Below are positions 31,221 through 38,557 of a stretch of 64,000 nucleotides of DNA, one piece after another. The notes under the pieces are model-generated. The model did not search any database. It saw only the letters and a program-made list of their open reading frames with translations, and had not been told where the DNA came from. The translations under genes were made by a program, and so were the position numbers. The DNA comes from JAAXHB01 sp965214945. Lineage in GTDB: Bacteria > Actinomycetota > Acidimicrobiia > Acidimicrobiales > Aldehydirespiratoraceae. Location of the stretch: the NCBI GenBank assembly GCA_965214945.1, contig OZ244029.1:1364001-1428000 (forward strand). Reading direction: 5' to 3'. The stretch's first letter is position 1. Each line of letters opens with the position of its first letter.

Positions 31221-33059
31221 TCAGAGATACTGGCCGGTCTGGACCCTTTCAATGGAGCGGCCGCCGGAGCTGGGGCGTTCGGAGTCCGACACGAGGGTCC
31301 GCACGAACACGATCCGCTCGCCCTTCTTCCCCGATATGCGTGCCCAGTCGTCGGGGTTGGTGGTGTTGGGCAGGTCTTCGTGCTCCTTGAACTCCTGGCG
31401 CACCGAGGCCAGAAGGTCTTCGGTGCGGATGCCGCGGCTGCCTTTGGCGATCTCGCGCTTGATCGCCAGCTTCTTAGAGCGACGAACCACGTTCTCGATC
31501 ATCGCGCCTGAAGCGAAGTCCCTGAAGTACAGCACCTCCTTGTCGCCGTTGGCGTAGGTGACCTCTAGGAAGCGGTTCTCCTCCTCGGGCCGGTACATGT
31601 CGTCCACGGCCTGCTCAATCATCCCGCGCACCGCCTTGTCGGGGTCTCCGCCCCCGAGAGTGTCCACGATGTCGGAGTCGATCGGCAGCGACGGCGTCAG
31701 ATAGCGCGAGAAGATCGCCGCGGCTGCCTCCGCGTCGGGCCGCTGGATCTTGATCTTCACGTCGAGGCGCCCGGGGCGTAGGATGGCCGGGTCGATGAGA
31801 TCCTCGCGGTTGGACGCGCCGATCACAATGACGTTGCGCAGCGCCTCCACTCCGTCGATCTCCGCTAAGAGCTGAGGGACGATCGTGGATTCGATGTCGG
31901 AGCTGATCCCGGAGCCGCGGGTGCGGAACAGCGACTCCATCTCGTCGAAGAACACGATCACCGGCCATCCCTGCTCGCTCTTCTCGCGGGCGCGCTGAAA
32001 GACCAGCCGGATCTGGCGCTCGGTCTCTCCTACGTACTTGTTGAGCAGTTCCGGGCCCTTGATATTGAGGAAGCAGCTTCGCGCCTCGGCATCGCCGGAC
32101 ATCTCAGCGACCTTCATCGTGAGGCTGTTGGCCACGGCCTTGGCGATGAGAGTCTTGCCGCAGCCGGGAGGGCCGTACAGCAGCACGCCCTTGGGTGCCG
32201 GGAGGTCGTACTCGGAGAACAGCGCGTGATGCACGAACGGCAGCTCCACGGCGTCGGTGATGTGCTCGATCTGCAGGTCGAGCCCTCCGACGTCGTCGTA
32301 GGTGGCATCGGGCACCTCCTCGAGCACCAGGTCTTCCACCTCTGGGCGCGGCAAGCGCTCGAGCAAGAGCGCCGCTGAGGAGTCGACCAGCACAGTGTCG
32401 CCGCTTCGGATCGGCCCGGCGGCGACGGCCTCGCCCAACTCCACGACGCGCTCTTCATCGGCGCGGCCCACCACGACGGCGCGGCTGCCGTCCACGAGCA
32501 GCTCCTTCACGGTGGCCACCTCGCCGGTGCGGTCGGGCCGGCGGGCGAGGATCACGCTGAACGATTCGTTGAGCACCACTTCCTCGCCCACTGCCAATCT
32601 GTCTTCCACGTCGGGGTGGACCGCCACCCGCATCTTGCGGCCACTGGAGCGCACATCGACGGTGCCGTCGTCGTTGCGCCCCAGCACTGTGCCGTACCCG
32701 CTAGGAGGCTGCGTGAGCTTGTCCACCTCCGCCCGCAGCGCCAGTATCTGCTCCCGCGATTCCCGAAGCTTGGCGTCGAGCTTGCCGTTGTGCGTGGCAG
32801 CCCGCGAGAGCTGACTCTTGGCGTCGAGCAGCCGCTTCTCCAGCGTGCGCATCCGCTTGGGAGCGTCGCGGACACGCCGGCGCAGCGCGGTTAGCTCCTC
32901 GTGCTGGTCGGCAGCGAGCCTCTGCAGAGCTGCGATCTCGGAACGATCGTCGCGGTACGCCGGCAGGCGGTGGACTGGAGGCTTGCGCGCCCGGTCAGAG
33001 CTGCTGTCGCCGCCGTCGTCGGAGTCGGGGTATGGCCTTGGGTTGTCGATGTCGCTCAC
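31221..33059 (-). CDS. arc: Proteasome-activating AAA+ ATPase (ARC/Mpa)
   Basis: Hexameric unfoldase that feeds pupylated substrates to the 20S core. 612 residues. An N-terminal coiled coil (about 38-115) binds Pup. Two OB folds follow (about 118-235), then an AAA+ domain with Walker A GPPGCGKT (296-303), Walker B IVFFDEME (about 368-375) and GASNREDLIDPAILRPGR. The C-terminus is VQTGQYL, the QYL tail that docks into the alpha ring. The aap unit separates it from dop. Confidence 0.95.
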   Translation of the reverse strand: MSDIDNPRPYPDSDDGGDSSSDRARKPPVHRLPAYRDDRSEIAALQRLAADQHEELTALRRRVRDAPKRMRTLEKRLLDAKSQLSRAATHNGKLDAKLRESREQILALRAEVDKLTQPPSGYGTVLGRNDDGTVDVRSSGRKMRVAVHPDVEDRLAVGEEVVLNESFSVILARRPDRTGEVATVKELLVDGSRAVVVGRADEERVVELGEAVAAGPIRSGDTVLVDSSAALLLERLPRPEVEDLVLEEVPDATYDDVGGLDLQIEHITDAVELPFVHHALFSEYDLPAPKGVLLYGPPGCGKTLIAKAVANSLTMKVAEMSGDAEARSCFLNIKGPELLNKYVGETERQIRLVFQRAREKSEQGWPVIVFFDEMESLFRTRGSGISSDIESTIVPQLLAEIDGVEALRNVIVIGASNREDLIDPAILRPGRLDVKIKIQRPDAEAAAAIFSRYLTPSLPIDSDIVDTLGGGDPDKAVRGMIEQAVDDMYRPEEENRFLEVTYANGDKEVLYFRDFASGAMIENVVRRSKKLAIKREIAKGSRGIRTEDLLASVRQEFKEHEDLPNTTNPDDWARISGKKGERIVFVRTLVSDSERPSSGGRSIERVQTGQYL

Positions 33060-33122
33060 GTGTCACCTCGCGCCGTTGAGGAGACGCCTGCCCCCTCAAC
33101 GGAACGCTGTCACACTAGATGA

Positions 33123-33208
33123 GGCTGCGGCGGTTCGCGCGCATGGAACGCCTGCGGCGACCGGCAAGCGCTGTCGCCGCAGCGGCGGGCTGCGGCGGTT
33201 CGCGCGCA
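33123..33208. repeat. 21-bp direct repeat (period 65 bp)
   Basis: GGCTGCGGCGGTTCGCGCGC plus A is found at 33123-33143 and identically at 33188-33208. Between the copies is a diverged third part (GAACGCCTGCGGCG). It lies in the promoter region of the ARC ATPase gene. Function unknown. Confidence 0.8.
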
Positions 33209-33276
33209 CAGAAAGAGCGGCTGCGACCCTGGCGCCTGACGGCGACATCACAAGAAGCTACTGAGAATCCGCTAGC

Positions 33277-33303
33277 GTGTCCCGGCGTGACACGCCGGGA
33301 CAC
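33277..33303. promoter_or_regulatory. 11-bp perfect inverted repeat upstream of the ferredoxin gene
   Basis: GTGTCCCGGCG (33277-33287) and CGCCGGGACAC (33293-33303) are exact complements around a 5-base centre. No T-run follows on either strand, and the site lies between two divergent genes, so an operator or cruciform is more likely than a terminator. Confidence 0.6.
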
Positions 33304-33355
33304 CGTGCGCTTGACGAGACGAAACCACGGAATCCGCTGTATCTGGTGTGGAGCT

Positions 33356-33364
33356 TGCTATGCT
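33356..33364 (+). promoter_or_regulatory. Candidate extended -10 promoter for the ferredoxin gene
   Basis: TGCTATGCT matches the TGnTATnnT extended -10 pattern. A start near 33371 would leave a 27-base leader holding AAAGGAGAGG (33377-33386) before the ATG at 33398. No good -35 is seen at standard spacing. Confidence 0.4.
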
Positions 33365-33397
33365 GAGGCAAACCCTAAAGGAGAGGTGGCCAACGCC

Positions 33398-33631
33398 ATG
33401 AAGGTCTGGATCGACCAAGACTTGTGCACGGGCGACGGTTTGTGTGAGGAGATCGCCCCTGACGTGTTCACGCTCCTTGACGATGGTCTGGCGTACGTCA
33501 GGGAGGGCGACAAGATCTTCTCCGACCCCGGCGGACCTGACGGGCTCGCAATGGTGCCTGAGGGTCAAGAGGAGGCGACGATCGAGTCGGCTGAGGAATG
33601 CCCCGGAGAGTGCATCTTCATCGAGATCTGA
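33398..33631 (+). CDS. 3Fe-4S ferredoxin
   Basis: 77-residue electron carrier. Cysteines are arranged CTGDGLC (C-x5-C) near the N-terminus with the usual EEIAPDVFTL, and ECPGECI near the C-terminus. That C-x5-C plus CP pattern is typical of actinobacterial 3Fe-4S ferredoxins of the FdxD/P450-partner type. The start is the ATG at 33398 with a strong ribosome-binding site. The upstream open frame to 33119 lies in repeats and is not used. No obvious redox partner is adjacent. The protein is strongly acidic. Confidence 0.88.
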   Translation: MKVWIDQDLCTGDGLCEEIAPDVFTLLDDGLAYVREGDKIFSDPGGPDGLAMVPEGQEEATIESAEECPGECIFIEI

Positions 33632-33745
33632 TCATCGCTGATCATTGCGCCGGCCCGAGCTGCGGGGAGGCCTTGCACGTCGCCTGGTGAGCAGCGGCTG
33701 GTGCGCGGCGGCGTCGGCAAGCGCCTCAGTCTTGAGGGGGCCGGC

Positions 33746-34621
33746 TCAGCGGCAGCCGGGTTGCTCTGCGGGGGTTGAGAGATCGGCATCTGCTAGCAGT
33801 TCCTCGAGTTTTGAGGCCCGCGTAGCGTAGCCCACATCAGCATCGGGGTTGCGCGAAGCGCCCCACGCCACGCCCACCACCGCGGCGTGGCCTGACGCGA
33901 CAGTCAGCAGCGCAGCGCCGGAGTGGCCCGATTCGATCCGCGCCGCCAGTAGCCACGACAGGCGCTCCACGCGCTCGCTACCGCCGACGATCTCGGTGCG
34001 AACCGTCACGGGCCGGTCGATTCGGAACGGCGACGGCGCAGGTGCCGCACCAGAGGATCGGTCGTTTTCCCAGCCAAGCACCGCGCCCACGGCTCCGTCG
34101 GGTGCTGTAGCTCGTAGCGGCAGCGGATTGAGGTCGGCGCCCTCAACGCGCAGCACAGCCAAGTCGCTCACAGTGTCGATTGCCACCAGCCGTCCACTCA
34201 GCTTGCGACCATCGGCGAGATGCACAGTGGGCTCGCTGAGACCGGCCACCACGTGGGCGCTAGTGGCCACAAGGTCTGCCTCATGCACCGCGAAGCCGCT
34301 GGCCTCGGTCGCGATGTTGCAAGCCATACCCGAGATCCGCACCGACGACGCGACGCCGGCAGCGAGTTCTGCGGTGCTCAGACCGTGGCCGTCGGGGGCC
34401 GGACCCGGGTCGGGTGGATCGCTCAGAGGCGGCCGCGTGGCGACCGCCGCCTCCGGTGCAGCGGCTTCGGCAGCCGATGGAGAAGCAGGCAGGCTCTCGT
34501 CAACGGCGGTGTGAGACGGCGTTTGCCGGGCATCCCACAAGACCGCCGCGGCGATTGCGGCAATCGCCGCGGCACCGAGCGCGATCACCGCGGACGGCCC
34601 CGGCCGCGGGGCCGAGATCAC
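33746..34621 (-). CDS. Membrane-anchored trypsin-like serine protease (HtrA-like, no PDZ)
   Basis: 291 residues. An N-terminal hydrophobic segment (about 10-28) anchors it; then a Pro/Ala-rich linker (about 30-80). The catalytic triad is visible: His123 in TSAHVV, Asp153 in VSDLAVLRV, Ser234 in ESGHSGAALL (GxSG). No PDZ domain follows, so it is a short HtrA/trypsin-like form, probably extracytoplasmic. Its start overlaps the trmI stop by 4 bases. It could process envelope proteins; the target is unknown. Confidence 0.8.
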   Translation of the reverse strand: MISAPRPGPSAVIALGAAAIAAIAAAVLWDARQTPSHTAVDESLPASPSAAEAAAPEAAVATRPPLSDPPDPGPAPDGHGLSTAELAAGVASSVRISGMACNIATEASGFAVHEADLVATSAHVVAGLSEPTVHLADGRKLSGRLVAIDTVSDLAVLRVEGADLNPLPLRATAPDGAVGAVLGWENDRSSGAAPAPSPFRIDRPVTVRTEIVGGSERVERLSWLLAARIESGHSGAALLTVASGHAAVVGVAWGASRNPDADVGYATRASKLEELLADADLSTPAEQPGCR

Positions 34622-35454
34622 GGCGCCAGAAGTCGGCTGGTTGTCAGAAACCCGGTGTGGGCCACCATGCGATGGTCGGGTCGCACGGCCGCTCCGGCGA
34701 CATGCCAGCTGCGCTGCATCACCTCGAAGGTTTCGTGCATGCCGAACGGCGAATCGTCAAGCGCCTGTCGGAGTCTCGACACCTGGATGATGCTGGGCGT
34801 GTAGGCGCACAGAATCCCTCCCAGCCGAAGCGAAGCAGCGGCTGGGGCCACCGCCTGCCACGGCTCCGGCAGATCGAGCATCACCCGGTCCAACCCGGTC
34901 TCGTCAATGCCGTCGTACACGTCACGCACCTCGGTGCGAAATCTCTGCAGGGCCTTCACGCCGCAGAAGCGCTCAACGTTGGAGCGAGCGAGTTCGCAGA
35001 AGTCCTCCCGGCGCTCGTAGCCGGTAACGACGGCGCCGGCACGAAGCAGCGACATCGACAGCGCGCCCGAGCCGACGCCGGCCTCCAGCACACGGGCGCC
35101 GCGGAAGATGTCGGCCCGCACCAGAATGGGGCCGATGTCCTTGGGGTAGATGACCTGAGCGCCGCGGGGCATCTTCAAGATCACGTCACTCAGAGTCGGG
35201 CGCACGGCCACGAACACGGCGCCCCTGGAGTTTCGCAACAGGGATCCCTCGTCGGCGCCGATGATGTCGTTGTGCGCCAGCACCCCCGAGTGAGTGTGGA
35301 ACTCGCCGCCCGCTGCCAGGTCGAAGAGGTATCTGCGGTTCTTGCGGTCGACCAGCAGCACCGACTCGCCCGGGTGAAGCTGCCCTCCGGTGTGTTCGGA
35401 CGGGTGTTCTCGGGGTGCGCCGCGGCCGGCCTCGGCGGATTCCGGCATGCTCAT
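34618..35454 (-). CDS. trmI: tRNA (adenine-N1)-methyltransferase TrmI
   Basis: SAM-dependent enzyme making m1A58 in tRNA. 278 residues. The N-terminal domain has VLLVDRKNRRYLFDLAAGGE and a FHTHSGVLAHNDIIGADEGS motif shared with mycobacterial Rv2118c. The SAM site is VLEAGVGSGALSMSLLRAG, and LDLPEPWQAV is the catalytic motif. It lies close to the ARC ATPase gene, as it does in mycobacteria. The serine-protease gene overlaps its end, so the two are one unit. Confidence 0.92.
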   Translation of the reverse strand: MSMPESAEAGRGAPREHPSEHTGGQLHPGESVLLVDRKNRRYLFDLAAGGEFHTHSGVLAHNDIIGADEGSLLRNSRGAVFVAVRPTLSDVILKMPRGAQVIYPKDIGPILVRADIFRGARVLEAGVGSGALSMSLLRAGAVVTGYERREDFCELARSNVERFCGVKALQRFRTEVRDVYDGIDETGLDRVMLDLPEPWQAVAPAAASLRLGGILCAYTPSIIQVSRLRQALDDSPFGMHETFEVMQRSWHVAGAAVRPDHRMVAHTGFLTTSRLLAP

Positions 35455-35489
35455 CGACCGATCAGGTCGAGCGTTGCCAACGCCCGGCC

Positions 35490-36479
35490 TCAGCGTCGGA
35501 TGCCGCGCACGGGTCGGCGCTTGGGATCGGAGGCGCTTCTGCGGTCTGCGGGCGCCGAAGTGAACCGTACCGGTGCCGGGGCTGCCGCCCGCTCAGCCAG
35601 GCGGCAGAACGCGCAGACCCCGCCATTGGTGGGCGCGCCGCATGTCGAGCACGGCGACAGCGCAGCCCTGTCGAGTTCTGCCGAAGCCCGGAAGCGCTCA
35701 GAGGCCCGCGCCAGGAACCCGAAGTAGAAGTCGTACTTGGCGCCCGGAGAGCGCTCCTCGATGTCGTTGAGGGCCGCCTTGTAGGCCAGGTGCTTGTTGC
35801 CTGCGGCCATCGGGCACTCCTCGACTGCGTAGTCGATGCCGCGCACCACGCAATATGCCGCGGTCTCACGTTCGGTGAGCCGCACCAGGGGCTTGACCTT
35901 GCGGCCGAAGCCGTCGCGGGCTTCCAGCACCGGCAGCTGCCGGCCGAGGTACTCGACCTGCCACCGGAGCGTGTTGCCGAGCAGGACGGCAGCCTCGTCG
36001 TCGAGGTTGTGTCCTGTGGCGAGGACGTCATAGCCGTCGGATCGGGCGGCCTTGTCGAAGAGATGGCGCTTGGAGAGCCCGCAGGCTGAGCACGGAGCGC
36101 GCCGGGCCGCGCGGGCGCCGCTGCCAATGTCGAAGCCGTGATCGCGCAGCAGGTCGCCGGTGAGAAGTTTTAGGCCCTGGCTTTCGGCGAAGCGCCGGGC
36201 GTAGCCAGCGCAGTCCGAACTGTAGGCCTCTATCCCCAAGTCGAGGTAGAAACCGTCGGCGGTGTAGCCGAGGTCAGTCAGGATGTCCCAGAGTGCCAGA
36301 CTGTCCTTGCCACCAGACACGGCAACCAACACACGGTGGGATGTGTCGAACATCTCAAATCGCCTGATGGCTTTGGCCACCTGGTCTCGGCACAGGCGCA
36401 AGAAGTGCTCCGCGCAGAAGTTGGCGTTGTGGCGGCGGATGTCGATCACCGCCGGGCCTCGGCACACTCGGCACTTCAC
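35490..36479 (-). CDS. ttuA: tRNA 2-thiolation enzyme (TtuA/TtcA family)
   Basis: 329 residues. N-terminal zinc site (CRVC, Cys3-Cys6, with Cys22 and His25), PP-loop SGGKDS at 55-60, two central cysteines Cys130 and Cys133 (PCSACG) that hold an Fe-S cluster in the family, and a C-terminal zinc site with CSTCGAPTNGGVCAFC. This layout matches TtuA, which makes 2-thiouridine/5-methyl-2-thiouridine at tRNA position 54 using a ubiquitin-like sulfur carrier. Its GTG start overlaps the stop of the neighbouring carrier gene. The C-terminal 35 residues are basic and disordered. Confidence 0.85.
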   Translation of the reverse strand: MKCRVCRGPAVIDIRRHNANFCAEHFLRLCRDQVAKAIRRFEMFDTSHRVLVAVSGGKDSLALWDILTDLGYTADGFYLDLGIEAYSSDCAGYARRFAESQGLKLLTGDLLRDHGFDIGSGARAARRAPCSACGLSKRHLFDKAARSDGYDVLATGHNLDDEAAVLLGNTLRWQVEYLGRQLPVLEARDGFGRKVKPLVRLTERETAAYCVVRGIDYAVEECPMAAGNKHLAYKAALNDIEERSPGAKYDFYFGFLARASERFRASAELDRAALSPCSTCGAPTNGGVCAFCRLAERAAAPAPVRFTSAPADRRSASDPKRRPVRGIRR

Positions 36480-36799
36480 AGCGTTCGCTCTGCGTTCGGA
36501 TGCCCTGTATTCAGCTGCTCCACAGTCGGCGGCGCGGTGTTCGGCGACTTCTCGTTCGACAGCGCGAGAGGCTCGGACAGCGCCGGTCGGCTTGGTGGCC
36601 CGATCGCGCCGCCGGAGATGACGCTGCGGATCTCAACCTCGGCATCGGCGGCGAGTCGGCGGTCTCCGGGCACCAGCTCGCCGTCACAGATCACCAGATG
36701 CGATTCGCGGTTGAGCCCGAGACGCGTCAGCAAGGCTCGCACCGTCAGCGGCCCGTCGACTTCGGCGACGCGTGTCGGGTTGCGCAGCGTGACCCTCAT
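36476..36799 (-). CDS. ThiS/MoaD/TtuB-like sulfur carrier with C-terminal extension
   Basis: 107 residues. The first 64 form a ubiquitin-like beta-grasp module ending in EIRSVISGG (Gly63-Gly64), as in TtuB and ThiS, where GG is normally the C-terminus and is thiocarboxylated. Here about 43 further residues follow (from AIGPPSRPALSEP), rich in Pro, Ser and Asn. The stop overlaps the ttuA start in GTGA, which supports translation through the extension and a shared function. Activation would require removal of the tail, or another chemistry. The extension's codons are GC-rich in third positions, like the rest of the genome. Confidence 0.78.
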   Translation of the reverse strand: MRVTLRNPTRVAEVDGPLTVRALLTRLGLNRESHLVICDGELVPGDRRLAADAEVEIRSVISGGAIGPPSRPALSEPLALSNEKSPNTAPPTVEQLNTGHPNAERTL

Positions 36800-36866
36800 G
36801 GCCTCATTGTGTCCGACCCGTTGTGCTCGCCGCCCGTCGGCTCGCGCGCTCCTGGTGGCGCCGAGT

Positions 36867-37085
36867 TCAGCGGCGGTCGGGAGGCGCGCAACGGATCACC
36901 ATCTGCGAGCCGGGATGAAGTCTTGTGCGCATGATCTCCGCGCGGTCGCCGCGACCCGCCAGTCTTCGCGCCATCCGGATCGCGCCGTCGGCGCAGAACA
37001 CCGCGAACCAGAGCCGGGATCCGCCTAGCAGGCCGCGCCGCCAGGCCCGTCGCCGCAGCCACCGGCCTGCGCTACTTCGCAACAT
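36867..37085 (-). CDS. Small conserved-looking protein
   Basis: 72 residues. After a basic N-terminus (RRRAWRRGLLGGS) comes RLWFAVFCADGAIRMARRLA, probably a membrane-associated helix, then EIMRTRLHPGSQMVIRCAPP. The LHPG-x-MVI ending resembles small proteins I have seen in Acidimicrobiia and relatives. It is 15 bases downstream of another small membrane protein gene. Function unknown. Confidence 0.5.
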   Translation of the reverse strand: MLRSSAGRWLRRRAWRRGLLGGSRLWFAVFCADGAIRMARRLAGRGDRAEIMRTRLHPGSQMVIRCAPPDRR

Positions 37086-37100
37086 TGACAGTCGTGGCCC

Positions 37101-37331
37101 TTAGCGCCGTCGGATTTCCACGATCGCAGAGCGCTTCCGGCCTGATCGGCGGCCCAGCAGGTAGGCCACGCCCGTCAGCGCCGCCGTGATCCCCGCTGCG
37201 GCGTAGCCGATCTTCACCAGCAGAGGCGGCGCCTCGCGGTTGATATCACCCTGCAGGTCGCGCAATGCACTTTCGATCACGTCTCGCGTGATCGGCTTTG
37301 AGTGGCCACTCGGGCCGCTGTTATCGCCCAT
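37101..37331 (-). CDS. Small membrane protein
   Basis: 76 residues with one or two hydrophobic stretches (IGYAAAGITAALTGVAYLLG) followed by a basic tail (RRSGRKRSAIVEIRRR). The N-terminal part (TRDVIESALRDLQGDINREA) is an amphipathic helix. It lies between the holin-like gene and the 36867 gene on the same strand, so the three probably form one unit. I do not recognise the family. Confidence 0.6.
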   Translation of the reverse strand: MGDNSGPSGHSKPITRDVIESALRDLQGDINREAPPLLVKIGYAAAGITAALTGVAYLLGRRSGRKRSAIVEIRRR

Positions 37332-37426
37332 GGCAAGCTCCGCTCTTCGTCAGCTCAGGCCCTGGAGTTCTGCCTTTCAGCAGGCTCTGCCGGGCCTTCG
37401 CCCGGTCACGATGGAGGATCATCGCG

Positions 37427-37795
37427 TCACAGGCTGCGCTTGTTGATCTGCTGCACGAGAGCCGTAATCAGCACCGCCAGCGCCGCGATCGAGATTACAT
37501 AGGGGATCCACGACAGGTTGCCGGCGAACACCGTGCCCGTCTCGGTTTGTAGCGCCCTAAGTAGCGACAGCAGCACCAAAAGCAGGCCTACGATCAACGC
37601 CATAGTGCCGGCGAGCCCCAGAGCGAGCCACCTGGGGATCTCGGTCAGCGGCTGCAGCAGCTCCTGGCGCGCGTAGTCCTTGATCAGGTTGAATACCTGC
37701 GTGGCATCCAGCTTGCGGGCCCGCTTCGCCGGGGTCTTGTGATGGTTGTTTCGAGGCACCTGCTGCGTCTTCCGGCGTCTTTCGGTCGCTGTCAC
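37427..37795 (-). CDS. Phage-holin-like (DUF1469-type) membrane protein
   Basis: 122 residues. A basic N-terminus is followed by VFNLIKDYARQELLQPLTEI, then two membrane helices (WLALGLAGTMALIVGLLLVL and SWIPYVISIAALAVLITALV). This arrangement matches the holin-superfamily or DUF1469 proteins common on actinobacterial chromosomes, which are not phage genes. It is first of three small-protein genes. Function unknown. Confidence 0.65.
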   Translation of the reverse strand: MTATERRRKTQQVPRNNHHKTPAKRARKLDATQVFNLIKDYARQELLQPLTEIPRWLALGLAGTMALIVGLLLVLLSLLRALQTETGTVFAGNLSWIPYVISIAALAVLITALVQQINKRSL

Positions 37796-37869
37796 GCTAC
37801 CGCAGGCGTGGTTCGGAGCGAGCCGACAATCTCAAGCTGCTGCGCGGTTGGGATTGACCCGACAAACGG

Positions 37870-38520
37870 TCACCGCCGGCGCATTTCGATGCGGGCTCGC
37901 AGCAGCTCTGCGGCCTGTGTGATCACCTGGTGTGTCACGGCGACGCGCTCGCCGACCCCAGGGGCGCACAGCACGTCGAAGCGGTCGAGCGGCCCGAGCG
38001 GCGCGAGCGCGGCCGCCTTGTAACAGGCTGCAGACGGGTCGTCTCCGAGATCCGCAGGCGCTGTTGAGATCTCCGCTTCGGGATGGCCGGCTAGAAGGCA
38101 CGCCAGACGCTTCGCGGCCGACACCAAGCCGGGAAGGTCCGACAACAACTCCGCGACGCGCTGGTCCGTATCTTCAGAACTCCCCTCGGGCTCGTCGGGC
38201 CAGTCCTCCACCTTCGCACGCGGGTACGGGTTGTCGGGCATCCAGCGCCTCACCCGGATGCGGCGCGTCCCGGCTGCCAGCAGCTGCAGCCGGTTCGGGG
38301 CGAAGGGCCGTGCATCGATCACTCGGGCCATTGCGCCCACATCACAGCGCACATCGCCACCTCCGACCTCGGAGCCCCGCTCGATCATCACCACGCCCAT
38401 CTCACGGTCGCCTGCCAGAACCTCCGGGATCATCTCCAGATACCGGGCCTCGAACACTTGCAGTAGCAGCGGAGCGCCTGGAAGCAGCACGGACGAGAGA
38501 GGGAACATCGGAGTGTGCAT
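37870..38520 (-). CDS. LON-domain (Lon N-terminal-like) protein
   Basis: 216 residues from the ATG at 38520, selected by a GGGAGGGGG immediately upstream. It contains the LON substrate-recognition domain only: MFPLSSVLLPGAPLLLQVFE, then ARYLEMIPEVLAG and GMVRVIDARPF-type strands, followed by helices ending in VTHQVITQAAELLRARIEM. No AAA+ or Ser-Lys protease domain follows. Such stand-alone LON proteins are found widely in bacteria with unknown roles. It is 37 bases downstream of the PBP4-like gene's stop, on the same strand. Confidence 0.85.
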   Translation of the reverse strand: MHTPMFPLSSVLLPGAPLLLQVFEARYLEMIPEVLAGDREMGVVMIERGSEVGGGDVRCDVGAMARVIDARPFAPNRLQLLAAGTRRIRVRRWMPDNPYPRAKVEDWPDEPEGSSEDTDQRVAELLSDLPGLVSAAKRLACLLAGHPEAEISTAPADLGDDPSAACYKAAALAPLGPLDRFDVLCAPGVGERVAVTHQVITQAAELLRARIEMRRR

Positions 38521-38557
38521 TTCCCCCTCCCGGTGGTGTGAAGGACTTTGGCCCTCG

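Larger units (their letters stand above)
33060..33397. other. 338-base intergenic region between the ARC ATPase and ferredoxin genes
   Basis: No coding sequence is supported here: the frames that are open overlap repeats and lack family features. It contains a 21-bp direct repeat, a strong palindrome and a promoter-like extended -10, listed separately. The two flanking genes diverge, so it must hold promoters for both. Confidence 0.7.

Noticed and set aside
37427..37795. Prophage remnant suggested by the holin-like gene
   Set aside because: Holin-superfamily/DUF1469 proteins are common chromosomal genes in actinobacteria, and no other phage gene is near.
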